Positions 53,108 to 62,575 are shown, counted from the first letter of the stretch. The stretch: DNA of 64,000 nucleotides from Emticicia sp. BO119 (GCF_013912375.1 NZ_JACETV010000007.1:62001-126000), one strand, 5' to 3'. The notes: generated from the sequence alone by a model not told the origin. Numbers and translations: made by a program.

Positions 53108-54258
53108 TGCCAACCCATCCGGAAACAGATACCATCCATTCAATCATTCAGAAAATCGCCTCGTTACAATCGCGGGGCGATAAATATTTCCCCAAAGGCA
53201 TTTTTCCTTCTTATCGTCAGAATAAATACCTGCTTTATAAGCGCCCTGATACCAATATCTTTTATACGGCTTCTATTGTCTTTGTACTCAATCAACTCAA
53301 ATCTTATCTACCTGTTGAATCTCAATTGATTATTGGTGATATAACAGCCAAATCCATTCAGAATTACCCTGCCTTTCAGAATAAAGATGGCCTGAAAACC
53401 TATAATTTCTGGCAAACGCCTAAAAATGGTCATGCATCTAATCATTTCCCGAATGGTTATATCTTCCGCCATTCAGAGCATTTCAGGCTACCGGACGATA
53501 TTGATGATACTTCTTTGATTTATCTGACTTCAAAAGCGAGTAAAGAAGACGTAGTCTGGCTGAAAGAAAAACTTCAATTACATGCCAATTTATCGGATGG
53601 TTCTACCGGAAAAAGGCAGGTAAAGAATACTTTTAACCATTACAAAGCCTTAAAAATCTACTCAACCTGGTTTGGGAAAAACATGGCAATTGAATTTGAT
53701 GCCTGTGCTTTATACAACCTGATGTATTTATTTGAACAGCATCAACTGCCATATAACGAATATGATATAGACACGTATTATTATCTGAGTGGAATTATCA
53801 AAAGAAAAGAATTTATCAGTCACTCGTTTCAGGTTTCACATAATTATGCTACTGCTCCCTTAATAGTTTATCATTTAGCTCGTTTATTAGACACATTTAC
53901 AAATACACCCTTAGAATCTTATAGAAAAGACTTAATTGAGTTCGTACTTTTACTATATGAAATAGAAAAAGTGTCGATGAATAGAATTTTACTTCAAACA
54001 TCACTTCTAAAATTAAGTAGAGTCAATGATTTTGGATTTAAAGACGAAATAGAAGATTGCCTTAAAGCCGATTCCCCATTTAGTCTGCAAATACCAGAAC
54101 CTGATTTCTGTTATTTCTTAGGGCCGCTATTAAGCTCATACGAAAATCCGGTCTTACAATTTTTTGCCCCCATGAAAATCACCCAGATGGACTGGAAATG
54201 CGAGGCACATGAGTGGGTGCTGGTGTTGGAAAATCTGGTAGAACGAAATAAAAAATAA
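53104..54258 (+). CDS. Protein of unknown function coupled to the CurA-like reductase
   Basis: Protein of 384 residues, cytoplasmic (no signal), Tyr/His/Phe-rich, with motifs GIFPSYRQNKYLLYKRPDTNIFYTASIVF near the start, GLKTYNFWQ, DDIDDTSLIYL (acidic stretch about 138) and FCYFLGPLLSSYENP. The helical repeats and the pattern of acidic, aromatic blocks recall alpha/alpha-barrel enzymes, but no family was recognised. It overlaps the reductase by 4 bases, so it may use or supply the reductase substrate (inference). Start could be the second Met. Confidence 0.75.
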   Translation: MMPTHPETDTIHSIIQKIASLQSRGDKYFPKGIFPSYRQNKYLLYKRPDTNIFYTASIVFVLNQLKSYLPVESQLIIGDITAKSIQNYPAFQNKDGLKTYNFWQTPKNGHASNHFPNGYIFRHSEHFRLPDDIDDTSLIYLTSKASKEDVVWLKEKLQLHANLSDGSTGKRQVKNTFNHYKALKIYSTWFGKNMAIEFDACALYNLMYLFEQHQLPYNEYDIDTYYYLSGIIKRKEFISHSFQVSHNYATAPLIVYHLARLLDTFTNTPLESYRKDLIEFVLLLYEIEKVSMNRILLQTSLLKLSRVNDFGFKDEIEDCLKADSPFSLQIPEPDFCYFLGPLLSSYENPVLQFFAPMKITQMDWKCEAHEWVLVLENLVERNKK

Positions 54259-54402
54259 CATTTCGGATAGATTTATAATCCTTTCATATAGACTAATATT
54301 GTAAGAATCATAACAAATAGGTAATATGGCATAGTAAAATGCTATAAGATACGTTTGTTTACTAAAGATTTATCAGGTTACTCCATCTTAACTTCTATAA
54401 AT

Positions 54403-55644
54403 ATGTACCTCCGTTTACCCGTTCATTCTTCACTCAATCGATACAAAAACAGATTACTCATTTTTCTGATATCTATTGCTTTTATAGCAGTTGGTTTAGT
54501 GATATTGTTGATAAGTTATCTGAATGGTAATAAGTTGTTTCTTGGTTTCAATGCGGAGCCTAAAGCTTATCAGCTTGAAAATGCTTTTCCCAATCTGAAA
54601 TTTAATAGTCCTGTTGAGTTTGTCCATGCGTATGATGGTACTAACCGCATATTTGTTTTGGAGCAGGAGGGTGTCATTAAAGTTTTTGATAATAACCCTG
54701 CTGTTAAAATCGCAACGACCTATATGGATATAAGAGACAAGGTAGATGATTTAGGTGAAATGGGTTTATTAGGCATTGCTTTTGACCCGGATTTTAAAGA
54801 GAATGGCTACTTTTATGTGAATTATAACCGCAGAAACCCTTTAGAAACAATTGTTGCACGCTTCAGAGCAAACTCCTATACAGATGCAAAGGTGTCACCT
54901 GCCTCAGAAGTAATATTAATGCGGTTTTCTCAACCTTATGATAACCATAATGGAGGTAAAGTAGCTTTTGGCCTGGACGGTTACCTTTATATTTCTACAG
55001 GAGATGGGGGTGCGTGGGGAGACCAGCACAATTATGCACAGAACAGAAGCTCTGTCTTAGGTAAAATATTAAGAATAGATGTGCATAAAACAGAGAAAGG
55101 TAATTACGGGATTCCGGCAGATAATCCTTATGCGGGCAATACCGAAGGTTTCAGAGAAGAGATTTATGCCTATGGTTTACGTAACCCGTGGCGGTTTAGT
55201 TTCGATTCAAAAACAGGGCAAATGTGGGTAGGAGATGTGGGGCAGAATGAATTCGAAGAAATAGACATTGTTACGAAAGGAGGTAATTATGGCTGGCGCT
55301 TGAAAGAAGCAAGCCGCTGCTATAACCCCAGAAATGATTGCGACCCCTCAAAAGCACTGATAGACCCGATTCACCAATATCCTCGTAGTGAGGGCGTTTC
55401 TGTTACGGGTGGATACGTGTATCATGGCAAGCGCATTCCGGCGTTACAAGGTAAATACCTCTTTGCTGATTACGCCAAAGGAAATATATGGGCCATGAGT
55501 TTTGATGGCATGACCAAAACGGGTCTTGAATTATTAAGCAGTGATGGCGGCTCTGTATCCTCTTTTGGGGTAGATGCCAATGAAGAAATTTATATTCTTG
55601 ATCATTATAGCGGAAAAATCAAACGACTCATAGCAGCAAAATAA
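54403..55644 (+). CDS. PQQ-dependent sugar dehydrogenase (GSDH type)
   Basis: Protein of about 413 residues from the ATG at 54403 (an in-frame TTG lies 48 bases upstream). An N-terminal membrane helix (about 17-38) anchors a six-bladed propeller with EFVHAYDGTNRIFVLEQEGVIKVF, DLGEMGLLGIAFDPDF, YDNHNGGKVAFGLDGYLYISTGDGG, YAYGLRNPWRFSFD, VGDVGQNEFEEIDIVTKGGNYGW in segments. These are the soluble glucose/aldose dehydrogenase signatures. The active site is likely periplasmic. The substrate is uncertain. It converges on hisF, 7 bases apart. Confidence 0.9.
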   Translation: MYLRLPVHSSLNRYKNRLLIFLISIAFIAVGLVILLISYLNGNKLFLGFNAEPKAYQLENAFPNLKFNSPVEFVHAYDGTNRIFVLEQEGVIKVFDNNPAVKIATTYMDIRDKVDDLGEMGLLGIAFDPDFKENGYFYVNYNRRNPLETIVARFRANSYTDAKVSPASEVILMRFSQPYDNHNGGKVAFGLDGYLYISTGDGGAWGDQHNYAQNRSSVLGKILRIDVHKTEKGNYGIPADNPYAGNTEGFREEIYAYGLRNPWRFSFDSKTGQMWVGDVGQNEFEEIDIVTKGGNYGWRLKEASRCYNPRNDCDPSKALIDPIHQYPRSEGVSVTGGYVYHGKRIPALQGKYLFADYAKGNIWAMSFDGMTKTGLELLSSDGGSVSSFGVDANEEIYILDHYSGKIKRLIAAK

Positions 55645-55651
55645 AACCACT

Positions 55652-56422
55652 TTAAATACGCATAGAAATATCCTTGCCTTTGAGGTAAGATTTCAATTCC
55701 GGGATTCCTATTTCTTTGAAATGGAAGATGCTGGCGGCTAATCCGGCATCGGCTTTTCCGGTTGTGAAAACATCGTAGAAATGTTCCATTGTTCCGGCAC
55801 CGCCTGAGGCGATAATAGGTATATTGGCATTGTCAGAAATCAGAGCAGTCAATTCTAAGGCAAATCCTGCTTTGGTACCATCAGTATCCATTGAAGTTAA
55901 TAGAATTTCTCCTGCTCCTCTGTCTTCTACTTCTTTTGCCCATTCTATGGTTTTGAGTTCAGTAGGTTTTCTGCCCCCGTGCGTGTGTACTATATGTTCC
56001 TTTGTGCCATTTTCTAAGGTAATGTATCGGGTATCAATGGCTACTACAATACATTGAGAGCCAAACTCCAAGGCTAATTCATTAATCAGACCTGGATTAC
56101 GCACAGCCGATGAATTGATGGATACTTTATCTGCTCCGGCATTCAACAATTTAGATACATCAGACACAGAACCGATTCCTCCACCTACGCAGAAAGGAAT
56201 GTTAACCGTGCGCGCAACACGACGAACCAAATCTATTAAAGTCTTGCGTTCTTCAACTGTAGCAGTAATATCAAGAAACACCAATTCATCTGCCCCTTGT
56301 AATGCATACTCTGCTCCTAATTCAACAGGGTCTCCGGCATCACGCAGGTTTACGAAATTAGTACCTTTTACCGTACGTCCATCTTTGATATCTAAACAGG
56401 GAATTATTCTTTTGGTAAGCAT
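55652..56422 (-). CDS. hisF: Imidazole glycerol phosphate synthase cyclase subunit HisF
   Basis: Barrel of 256 residues. [23 protein letters not shown] holds the catalytic Asp11, VAIDTRY holds the second catalytic Asp (about 130), and [19 protein letters not shown] and [13 protein letters not shown] are the phosphate-binding loops. It works with HisH to form imidazole glycerol phosphate and AICAR. It is last in the minus-strand his run and separated from the GNAT gene by a repeat element; hisIE does not follow. Confidence 0.98.
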   Translation of the reverse strand: MLTKRIIPCLDIKDGRTVKGTNFVNLRDAGDPVELGAEYALQGADELVFLDITATVEERKTLIDLVRRVARTVNIPFCVGGGIGSVSDVSKLLNAGADKVSINSSAVRNPGLINELALEFGSQCIVVAIDTRYITLENGTKEHIVHTHGGRKPTELKTIEWAKEVEDRGAGEILLTSMDTDGTKAGFALELTALISDNANIPIIASGGAGTMEHFYDVFTTGKADAGLAASIFHFKEIGIPELKSYLKGKDISMRI

Positions 56423-56446
56423 GATTTGGTCTATTTAGTGATTATT

Positions 56447-56563
56447 TTGTCTGAACTTTGATTTACCTGATTCTTATGATTTAACTGATTTGAATCAATT
56501 GATTTATATATTCAATTTAAATCATACTAATCAGTTCAATCAGGTAAATCAAAGTTCAGACAA
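56447..56563. repeat. ~117-bp inverted-repeat element overlapping the GNAT gene end
   Basis: The 26-base arms at 56447-56472 (TTGTCTGAACTTTGATTTAC, then CTGATT) and 56538-56563 are perfect complements, with AT-rich sequence between. The right arm includes the last codons (Leu-Ser-Glu-Leu) and the stop of the GNAT gene (56549-56563). A diverged copy lies at 36152-36271. No protein is encoded. It resembles a MITE or REP-like element. Confidence 0.85.
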
Positions 56564-57019
56564 TTTTTCACGATTCATTTCCACGTAAATATTCGGTCTC
56601 GCAATCTGCATCATGATGTCGGGGTTATCTAAAGGGGTGAAGCCGAATTGCGCATATAAACCATGGGCATCACGCGTAGCCAGCATCCAGCGTCTCAGAT
56701 TCTGTAACTCCGGCAATTGCTGAATACATTCCATGAGCCATTTGGATAAACCTTTACCTCTTTCAGTATCCAATATAAATACATCGGCTAAATAGGCAAA
56801 AGTGGCGCAATCTGATATGATTCGGGCATAACCTACCTGTTCACCAGAGTTTTTATAGATTCCAAAAGCAATTGAACCTGCCGCCGCACGTTTTACCACA
56901 TCCATCGGAATCTCCGGCGACCAGTAACTGGTTTTCAGGAAATTATGTATCACATCAAACTGCAACAGTTCTTTGTTGGTGCTGATAATGTAGTCCTCTT
57001 TTCTGAATTCGTGACTCAT
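56549..57019 (-). CDS. GNAT family N-acetyltransferase
   Basis: Protein of 156 residues with a GNAT fold: [17 protein letters not shown]-like region, [37 protein letters not shown] (the acetyl-CoA loop RGKGLS), and [19 protein letters not shown]. Its start overlaps the hisA stop by 4 bases, so it is coupled to the his operon. The last five or so residues and stop are contributed by a repeat element, implying a changed C-terminus. Acetyl acceptor unknown. Confidence 0.9.
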   Translation of the reverse strand: MSHEFRKEDYIISTNKELLQFDVIHNFLKTSYWSPEIPMDVVKRAAAGSIAFGIYKNSGEQVGYARIISDCATFAYLADVFILDTERGKGLSKWLMECIQQLPELQNLRRWMLATRDAHGLYAQFGFTPLDNPDIMMQIARPNIYVEMNREKLSEL

Positions 57020-57738
57020 ACAAATCTGCGTTCAATGTCTTTTAAACTAATGCGGTTTTCGTAGATAGCTTTGCCGACAATTACTCCGAAAATATTGAGT
57101 TCAGCTAATTCTTCCAGATCAGCCATTGAGCTTACACCACCACTGGCAATTACCTTTAAGTCAGGGAATTGTGCCTGCATTTTCTTATATAAATCTACTG
57201 ACGGGCCTTGTAACAATCCGTCTTTAGCTACATCTGTGCTGATGGTGTATTGAATACCTTTCTGAATCCATTCGCCTACGAAATCATAAATCCATATACT
57301 GGTTTCTTCTTCCCAACCACTGACTGCGATTTTTTCATTACGTGCATCAGCGCCTAAAATAATTGTTTCACCACCATAGGTTTGTATCCATGATTGAAAT
57401 AAATCAGGGTTTTTAATAGCGATACTTCCTCCGGTTACTTGTTTTGCTCCACAATCAAAAGCTAATTTAATATCAACGTCTGATTGTACACCACCGCCAA
57501 AATCGATATGCAAATTGGTTTTTGAAGCAATGGTTTCTAAAACTTTGGCATTGATAATCTTTTTTTGCTTGGCACCATCTAAGTCAACCAGGTGTAAACG
57601 CTTGATTCCGGCATCTTCAAACATTTTAGCTACTTCAAGCGGATTTTCGTTATAGGTTTTTTTCTGGGAGTAATCGCCTTGGGTGAGGCGAACACATTTG
57701 CCTTCGATGATGTCAATGGCGGGGATGATTTGGAGCAT
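57016..57738 (-). CDS. hisA: ProFAR isomerase HisA
   Basis: Barrel of 240 residues. [23 protein letters not shown] holds catalytic Asp8, and [17 protein letters not shown] holds the second Asp (about 128). [15 protein letters not shown] and [10 protein letters not shown] bind phosphate. It catalyses the Amadori rearrangement step of histidine synthesis. It overlaps GNAT at its 3' end, and the HNH remnant stops 23 bases upstream. Confidence 0.97.
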   Translation of the reverse strand: MLQIIPAIDIIEGKCVRLTQGDYSQKKTYNENPLEVAKMFEDAGIKRLHLVDLDGAKQKKIINAKVLETIASKTNLHIDFGGGVQSDVDIKLAFDCGAKQVTGGSIAIKNPDLFQSWIQTYGGETIILGADARNEKIAVSGWEEETSIWIYDFVGEWIQKGIQYTISTDVAKDGLLQGPSVDLYKKMQAQFPDLKVIASGGVSSMADLEELAELNIFGVIVGKAIYENRISLKDIERRFV

Positions 57739-57761
57739 ATAATCTTTACTATCAATTAAAA

Positions 57762-58171
57762 TTAAAAAATACCTCGACGAATCATTTCGCGTCGTTCAAT
57801 AATAGAATCAGGATGATTCAAATCTAAAATCTTAATGTTCGCTTGGCCTATATCTGTCTTAGCTTCTAATAGACCCGATTCGTTTGATAGAAAATGTTCA
57901 TTCCAATCATCTATTCTTGGATTGAAAAACGGACGGGAGTATTAGGTTTTTCTAAAAAAGTAGCAATATCAGAACCTTTATTTATATTACAAATCTGGCA
58001 AGTGTACGCAAGATTTTCAGTATTAGTTAACCCGCCATGTTTTAAACTTACAATATGGTCGATGTGAAAACTAAAAAATGAACTTTGAGAGTGAATCCGG
58101 CAATATTCACAACGAAGCATTGCCCTTTTTGCAACAAAATCTCGGAGCGCATCAGAAATATAACGACTCAT
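57762..58171 (-). pseudogene. HNH endonuclease gene with a single-base frameshift
   Basis: The reading frame from 58171 encodes the HNH core: RCEYCRIHSQSSFFSFHIDHIVSLKHGG...LAYTCQICNINKGSD, with paired CxxC zinc sites and the DH catalytic pair. It stops early at 57911 (after RFSIQE). Adding one T to the run of five (57925-57929 on the plus strand as A) continues the frame as VRFFNPRIDDWNEHF through [11 protein letters not shown] to a stop at 57762, about 136 residues, which matches the C-terminal part usual in this family. It is either a true inactivating indel, slippage, or a homopolymer sequencing error. It overlaps the upstream small gene by ATGA (58168-58171). Confidence 0.85.
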
Positions 58172-58407
58172 GCTGTTTGATTTGGAGATTGTGCACGAAT
58201 CTTGGCAAGACGCATAAGCCTTTCTAAAACAATATAATGATCCAGTTCGTCTTTCTCTCTTCTGTCAAGATTTCCTTCTTTAGACTTTTCAATTAAGTCT
58301 TCTAGACGAGCTTGCATTTCTTCATACGCTTTCAATGCTAAAATCTTTTCAGGATCAAGATTCGCTATTATTTCAGCTAACTGGTCGTATGTATTATATA
58401 TAGTCAT
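58168..58407 (-). CDS. Small protein paired with an HNH endonuclease
   Basis: Protein of 79 residues, largely helical and charged, with core ILALKAYEEMQARLEDLIEKSKEGNLDRREKDELDHYIVLERLMRLAKIRA. No known domain is assigned. It ends overlapping the HNH start, so the two are translationally coupled, and the pair resembles small toxin-antitoxin-like or regulator/nuclease modules (inference). It lies between hisH and hisA, 49 bases after hisH. Confidence 0.8.
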   Translation of the reverse strand: MTIYNTYDQLAEIIANLDPEKILALKAYEEMQARLEDLIEKSKEGNLDRREKDELDHYIVLERLMRLAKIRAQSPNQTA

Positions 58408-58456
58408 TATCTTGCTGTTTCTTACAAAGATAACGTATTTTAGAAGAATATTGCAT

Positions 58457-59047
58457 TTATGCTATCTTCAAAAAATTCTCAAAAATCCTCTGCCCTACAT
58501 CGCCACTAATCTCAGAGTGAAACTGGGCGGCAAAGAAATTATCCTTTTGAAGCATGGCCGAATATTCGAGCATATAGTTAGTCTTTGCTACAGTATAATC
58601 ACATAAAGGGGCATAGTATCCGTGGTTATAGTAGACGTAGGAATTTTCTGCCAAACCATTGGTTAATTCACAACCATAGCCATAAATATCATTCCAGCCT
58701 GTTTGTGGTACTTTGAAACCTTTAATCTGTGGGAATTTCAGCACAGGTACATCAAATACACCCAGACATTCGGTGTTGTTTTCTTCCGACGATTGGCAAA
58801 GCAATTGCATACCCACACAAGTGCCCAGAAAAGGTTGTTTCAGCGTTGGGATCAGTTTATCTAAACCATTCTCACGCAGGCTTTTCATGGCTGTGCTGGC
58901 CTCGCCCACGCCTGGAAAAATGATTCTTTCGGCCGAGCGGATGGTGTCGGCATCGTCAGACAATTCATAATCTACACCAATACGCTCCAGGGCATACATC
59001 ACCGACTGCACATTGCCTGCGTTATATTTAATAATGATGACTTTCAA
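58457..59047 (-). CDS. hisH: Imidazole glycerol phosphate synthase glutaminase subunit HisH
   Basis: Class I glutamine amidotransferase of 196 residues. MKVIIIKYNAGNVQSV at the start, nucleophile Cys in LGTCVGMQLLCQ (about 76), and the His-Glu pair in FFAAQFHSEISGDVG (about 180). It supplies ammonia to HisF. It is the first his gene of this run; no promoter was resolved in the 219-base gap upstream, which ends at the outer-membrane-like gene. Confidence 0.97.
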   Translation of the reverse strand: MKVIIIKYNAGNVQSVMYALERIGVDYELSDDADTIRSAERIIFPGVGEASTAMKSLRENGLDKLIPTLKQPFLGTCVGMQLLCQSSEENNTECLGVFDVPVLKFPQIKGFKVPQTGWNDIYGYGCELTNGLAENSYVYYNHGYYAPLCDYTVAKTNYMLEYSAMLQKDNFFAAQFHSEISGDVGQRIFENFLKIA

Positions 59048-59266
59048 AATCTGAGAAAATTGAAGAGGGTTTATTATGGTGTTGTTAGTACAAATTTATC
59101 AGTATATAACGACAATGCCTGTAGAAAATCAAAAAAGTACCACTATTTCTTTTCTTTGTTTAATTAATGCGGTAAATATAATTGCTTAAGAAAATGGACT
59201 TTTACAGCAGCACTTTTATTTAATCCGTAAAATCCAACAAAAATATAAATCGGATAATCGGAAAGG

Positions 59267-59731
59267 CTATTCCACTTTCTTCTTTTTCATAAATACATAA
59301 GCAATACCTAAATTTGCCCGGAATATACCCAAATCGAACTGTTTGTTGGCATAAGGAGATAACTCAAAAATTCCCTGAAACTGTGGTACTTTTTCAAAAG
59401 GAGAGACCCGCACACCTAAATTAAAAAAGTAACCTTCTAAAGGGGCCCTTTTTTGCGGATCGGTATTCAGATAATTCAGGAAATTTGCTTTTATTCCAGC
59501 CCCGATATACATTTTAGCTTTCCCTTTAGTCAGATTTACCATTGGCGAAATCTCAGTGCTTAAAGAAGAAAAATAAGAGTTCATCTGAAATCTGAAATCA
59601 ATCCACACAGGTTTATTCGGGTTGCTGGCAATTGAAAATATCGAATTGAAAGGATAGTAGGTAAATGCCTGTGAATAACAAACATTTGTAAGAGCAACAA
59701 AACAACAGATGAAAAGTAATTTTTTGGGCAT
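59267..59731 (-). CDS. Exported beta-barrel-like protein of unknown function
   Basis: Protein of 154 residues with a signal peptide (cleavage near NVCYSQ). The mature part has alternating hydrophobic and polar residues typical of small outer-membrane beta-barrels (KMYIGAGIKANFLNYL, YFFNLGVRVSPF, FRANLGIAYVFMKK). No family recognised. Single gene between hisH and the FAH/aldehyde dehydrogenase pair. Confidence 0.75.
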   Translation of the reverse strand: MPKKLLFICCFVALTNVCYSQAFTYYPFNSIFSIASNPNKPVWIDFRFQMNSYFSSLSTEISPMVNLTKGKAKMYIGAGIKANFLNYLNTDPQKRAPLEGYFFNLGVRVSPFEKVPQFQGIFELSPYANKQFDLGIFRANLGIAYVFMKKKKVE

Positions 59732-60060
59732 AAATCTAATCTTAAATTTCCTGCTGCTAAGTTAAAACAAAAAATCGTAGTACTTAATCTACATTTTCAA
59801 GTAATATTGAATATTCAGGGCTTGATTGTTTAATTGATACTTTTTGATAAAATTTGCAACAAATCAAGTTAGATTTAAGTTAGAAATAATTAGCCTGAAC
59901 ACTCTGAACAGATTAATGTTTTTTTAATTGCTTATAATGAAAATATTCAATCCTTTAGTGTTTAATATAAGTACAATAAAAAAAGCCACATAAATACAGA
60001 CTTGTATCATACGTATATTAGTCTTTTTACCTAATATTGAAAAAAAATATTGTGCCTTCA
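59732..60060. other. AT-rich divergent intergenic region
   Basis: This 329-base gap separates a minus-strand gene from the FAH-family gene. It is strongly AT-rich and probably contains promoters for both, but no clear TTG-N20-TAnnTTTG pair, hairpin or coding sequence could be picked out. An in-frame TTG at 60037 is not favoured as start over the ATG at 60061. Confidence 0.5.
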
Positions 60061-60903
60061 ATGAAAGCCTACAAAACCTTACAGGGATTCGTTATCGAAT
60101 ACCAGAATCAATACTTTCTTTCTCGCCATCAGGACTGGGATTTGTTTATTAACCGTGAAGATTTATTTTTTGAATTACAACGCGAAATACAATTGCTCTC
60201 ACCTGTGCCAGAATATAAATCATTAATTGATAATAGTTTACAGGCTCCTATCCAATCGCAAGAGGTTTGGGCATCGGGTGTTACTTATCTGCGAAGCAGA
60301 GACGCCCGCATGGAAGAGTCTAAAAAAGCTGGCGGAGACAATTTTTATGATAGGGTATATGATGCTGAGCGTCCTGAACTTTTCTTTAAGTCTACCCCAC
60401 ATCGTGTAGTGGGTTCCGGGCAGAAAGTACGTATCCGTAAAGACTCTAAATGGAACGTACCCGAGCCGGAATTGACTCTTTTTATCAACTCTAAAGGACA
60501 GATTTCAGGTTATACTTGTGGTAATGATATGAGCTCAAGAGATATAGAGGGCGAAAACCCTTTGTACCTTCCACAGGCTAAATCGTACGATAAAAGCACA
60601 GCCATCGGGCCATGTATTACTATTCTGGATGAACCAATCCATTCTGAGACCTTAATCAAAATTGAAATTCTTCGTTTTGAAATTCCTTATTTTACTGATT
60701 CTGTTGCTATTAATCGCATGAAGCGTAAGCATACCGAATTAGTTGAATACCTTTTCCGTGAAACATCATTCCCTCATGGCTGTTTTCTGATGACAGGTAC
60801 AGGTATTGTACCACCTGATGATTTTACTTTGGAAGTAGGCGATCAGATTCGTATTACAATTGAGGGTATCGGGACTTTGACCAATACAGTAGAAATAAAA
60901 TAA
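60061..60903 (+). CDS. FAH-family dehydratase, likely 2-keto-3-deoxy-pentonate dehydratase
   Basis: Fumarylacetoacetate hydrolase-fold enzyme of 280 residues. Features: [19 protein letters not shown] (about 75-93), [76 protein letters not shown], with acidic metal-binding residues (Glu in the EPELTLF block and Asp in GNDMSSRD). This pattern matches 2-keto-3-deoxy-arabinonate/xylonate dehydratases. The following gene is a semialdehyde dehydrogenase, so the pair likely converts 2-keto-3-deoxy pentonate to alpha-ketoglutarate. The spacing to the next gene is 51 bases. Confidence 0.85.
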   Translation: MKAYKTLQGFVIEYQNQYFLSRHQDWDLFINREDLFFELQREIQLLSPVPEYKSLIDNSLQAPIQSQEVWASGVTYLRSRDARMEESKKAGGDNFYDRVYDAERPELFFKSTPHRVVGSGQKVRIRKDSKWNVPEPELTLFINSKGQISGYTCGNDMSSRDIEGENPLYLPQAKSYDKSTAIGPCITILDEPIHSETLIKIEILRFEIPYFTDSVAINRMKRKHTELVEYLFRETSFPHGCFLMTGTGIVPPDDFTLEVGDQIRITIEGIGTLTNTVEIK

Positions 60904-60954
60904 ATAAATATTCAGGAACGGATAAAATATTAATTCGTTCATAAAAAACCCGAC

Positions 60955-62517
60955 ATGCAACTCACAGGCAGAAATATTGTTGGTTATGAGACCTTTTCAG
61001 AGGGTACTGTTGCCATTCAAAGTATTAATCCGGCTACGGGCGAAGCCTTAGCTCCGCTTTTCTTTAAAGCTACACTTGAAGAACTCGATTATGCGGCCGA
61101 AAAGGCTGAAAAGGCCTTTCAGACATACCGCAAAAAATCGGGTTTCGAAAAGGCTAATTTCTTAGAGAAAATAGCCGAAGAAATTGAAAATCTTGGCGAT
61201 ACGCTATTAGAAAGATATATGTTGGAGTCAGGCTTGCCACAAGGCAGAGCCGTTGGAGAAAGAGGCAGAACTACCGGACAATTACGTTTATTTGCTAATC
61301 TATTACGAGAAGGCTCATGGGTAAATGCCCGTATTGACGCAGGCATGCCAGACCGCCAGCCGCTTCCTCGTGTCGATTTACGTTCGATGGAGCGTCCTTT
61401 GGGAGTAGTAGGCGTTTTTGGTGCCAGTAACTTCCCTTTAGCATTCTCGGTAGCTGGTGGAGATACTACCTCGGCGTTGGCCGCAGGGTGCCCTGTTATT
61501 GTAAAAGCACATCCGGCGCATTTAGGTACATCAGAATTAGTAGCTCAGGCTGTACAAAAGGCAGCAGAGGCGACAGGAATGCCTGATGGCGTTTTCTCAA
61601 TGCTCTTTGATGACGGACACGAAATAGGGATGGCATTGGTGAAACACCCAGCCGTAAAAGCAATTGGCTTCACTGGCTCATTAAAAGGCGGAAAAGCTTT
61701 ATTTGATGCAGCCGTTAGTCGCCCTGAGCCGATTCCGGTATATGCCGAAATGGGTAGTGTGAATCCTGTGTTTGTATTGCCCGGGATATTGGCCGAAAAA
61801 GGAAGAGCTGTTGCCAATGCCTATCTTGCTTCTGTTACTTTAGGGGTAGGGCAGTTCTGTACCAATCCGGGTATTCTGTTCTTGCAGAATGATAAAGATT
61901 TTATTGATGAGATAGAAAATAATGCGCCGAATACACAGGGTGGCGTAATGCTCACACCGGGTATCCGTGATGCGTATGTGAGAGGAACCGAACACTCGAA
62001 ACAATTTACCAAAGTAATGGGTATTGGTAAAGCTCCGGCAGGACATACGGCAGTAGAACCTGTGATTCTGCACACAGATATTGAATCCTGGAATGCACAG
62101 CCGGATCTGGCAGAAGAGATTTTCGGGCCTACGAGCTTGATTGTAGAAGCTAATACCAAAGAAGAAATTCTGATAGCGGCGCAAAATCTGACTGGACATT
62201 TAACAGCCACTGTTCATGGAACAGAAGCGGATTTTGAAGAATATGCCGAGCTACTGGAAATCCTTGAGCAAAAAGTGGGTCGATTAATTTTGAATGGTTT
62301 TCCGACTGGCGTAGAAGTTGGTCATGCCATGATACATGGTGGACCATTCCCGGCTACTACTGATTCTCGCTCTACCTCGGTAGGCACAAGGGCTATTACC
62401 CGCTTTACCCGTCCGGTAAGTTTTCAGGATTTTCCTGACGCTTTATTGCCCGATGAACTGAAAAATGATAATCCGCTGAGCATCTGGCGAATGGTTGATG
62501 GGGAGTTGAAGAAATGA
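60955..62517 (+). CDS. Alpha-ketoglutarate semialdehyde-type NAD(P)+ aldehyde dehydrogenase
   Basis: Protein of 520 residues of the ALDH superfamily. ATGEALAPLFFKATLEELDYAAEKA at the N-terminus, cofactor loop FTGSLKGGKALFDAA (about 238-252), catalytic Glu in YAEMGSVNP (about 268), catalytic Cys in LGVGQFCTNPG (about 302), and GFPTGVEVGHAMIHGGPFPATTD near the C-terminus. The layout fits the ketoglutarate-semialdehyde dehydrogenase group, the last enzyme of the non-phosphorylative pentose pathway, consistent with the FAH gene before it. It ends at a strong terminator. Confidence 0.92.
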   Translation: MQLTGRNIVGYETFSEGTVAIQSINPATGEALAPLFFKATLEELDYAAEKAEKAFQTYRKKSGFEKANFLEKIAEEIENLGDTLLERYMLESGLPQGRAVGERGRTTGQLRLFANLLREGSWVNARIDAGMPDRQPLPRVDLRSMERPLGVVGVFGASNFPLAFSVAGGDTTSALAAGCPVIVKAHPAHLGTSELVAQAVQKAAEATGMPDGVFSMLFDDGHEIGMALVKHPAVKAIGFTGSLKGGKALFDAAVSRPEPIPVYAEMGSVNPVFVLPGILAEKGRAVANAYLASVTLGVGQFCTNPGILFLQNDKDFIDEIENNAPNTQGGVMLTPGIRDAYVRGTEHSKQFTKVMGIGKAPAGHTAVEPVILHTDIESWNAQPDLAEEIFGPTSLIVEANTKEEILIAAQNLTGHLTATVHGTEADFEEYAELLEILEQKVGRLILNGFPTGVEVGHAMIHGGPFPATTDSRSTSVGTRAITRFTRPVSFQDFPDALLPDELKNDNPLSIWRMVDGELKK

Positions 62518-62520
62518 TAA

Positions 62521-62554
62521 AAAGAAATAGGAACCTCGAGGTTCCTATTTCTTT
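62521..62554. terminator. Bidirectional terminator between the aldehyde dehydrogenase and fabI
   Basis: A 15-bp perfect stem (AAAGAAATAGGAACC and its complement, TCGA loop) lies between stops at 62517 and 62576. T-rich sequence at both ends (CTTTTATAT on plus) supports action on both strands. Confidence 0.9.
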
Positions 62555-62575
62555 TATATAGGAGTTTTATTGAAA

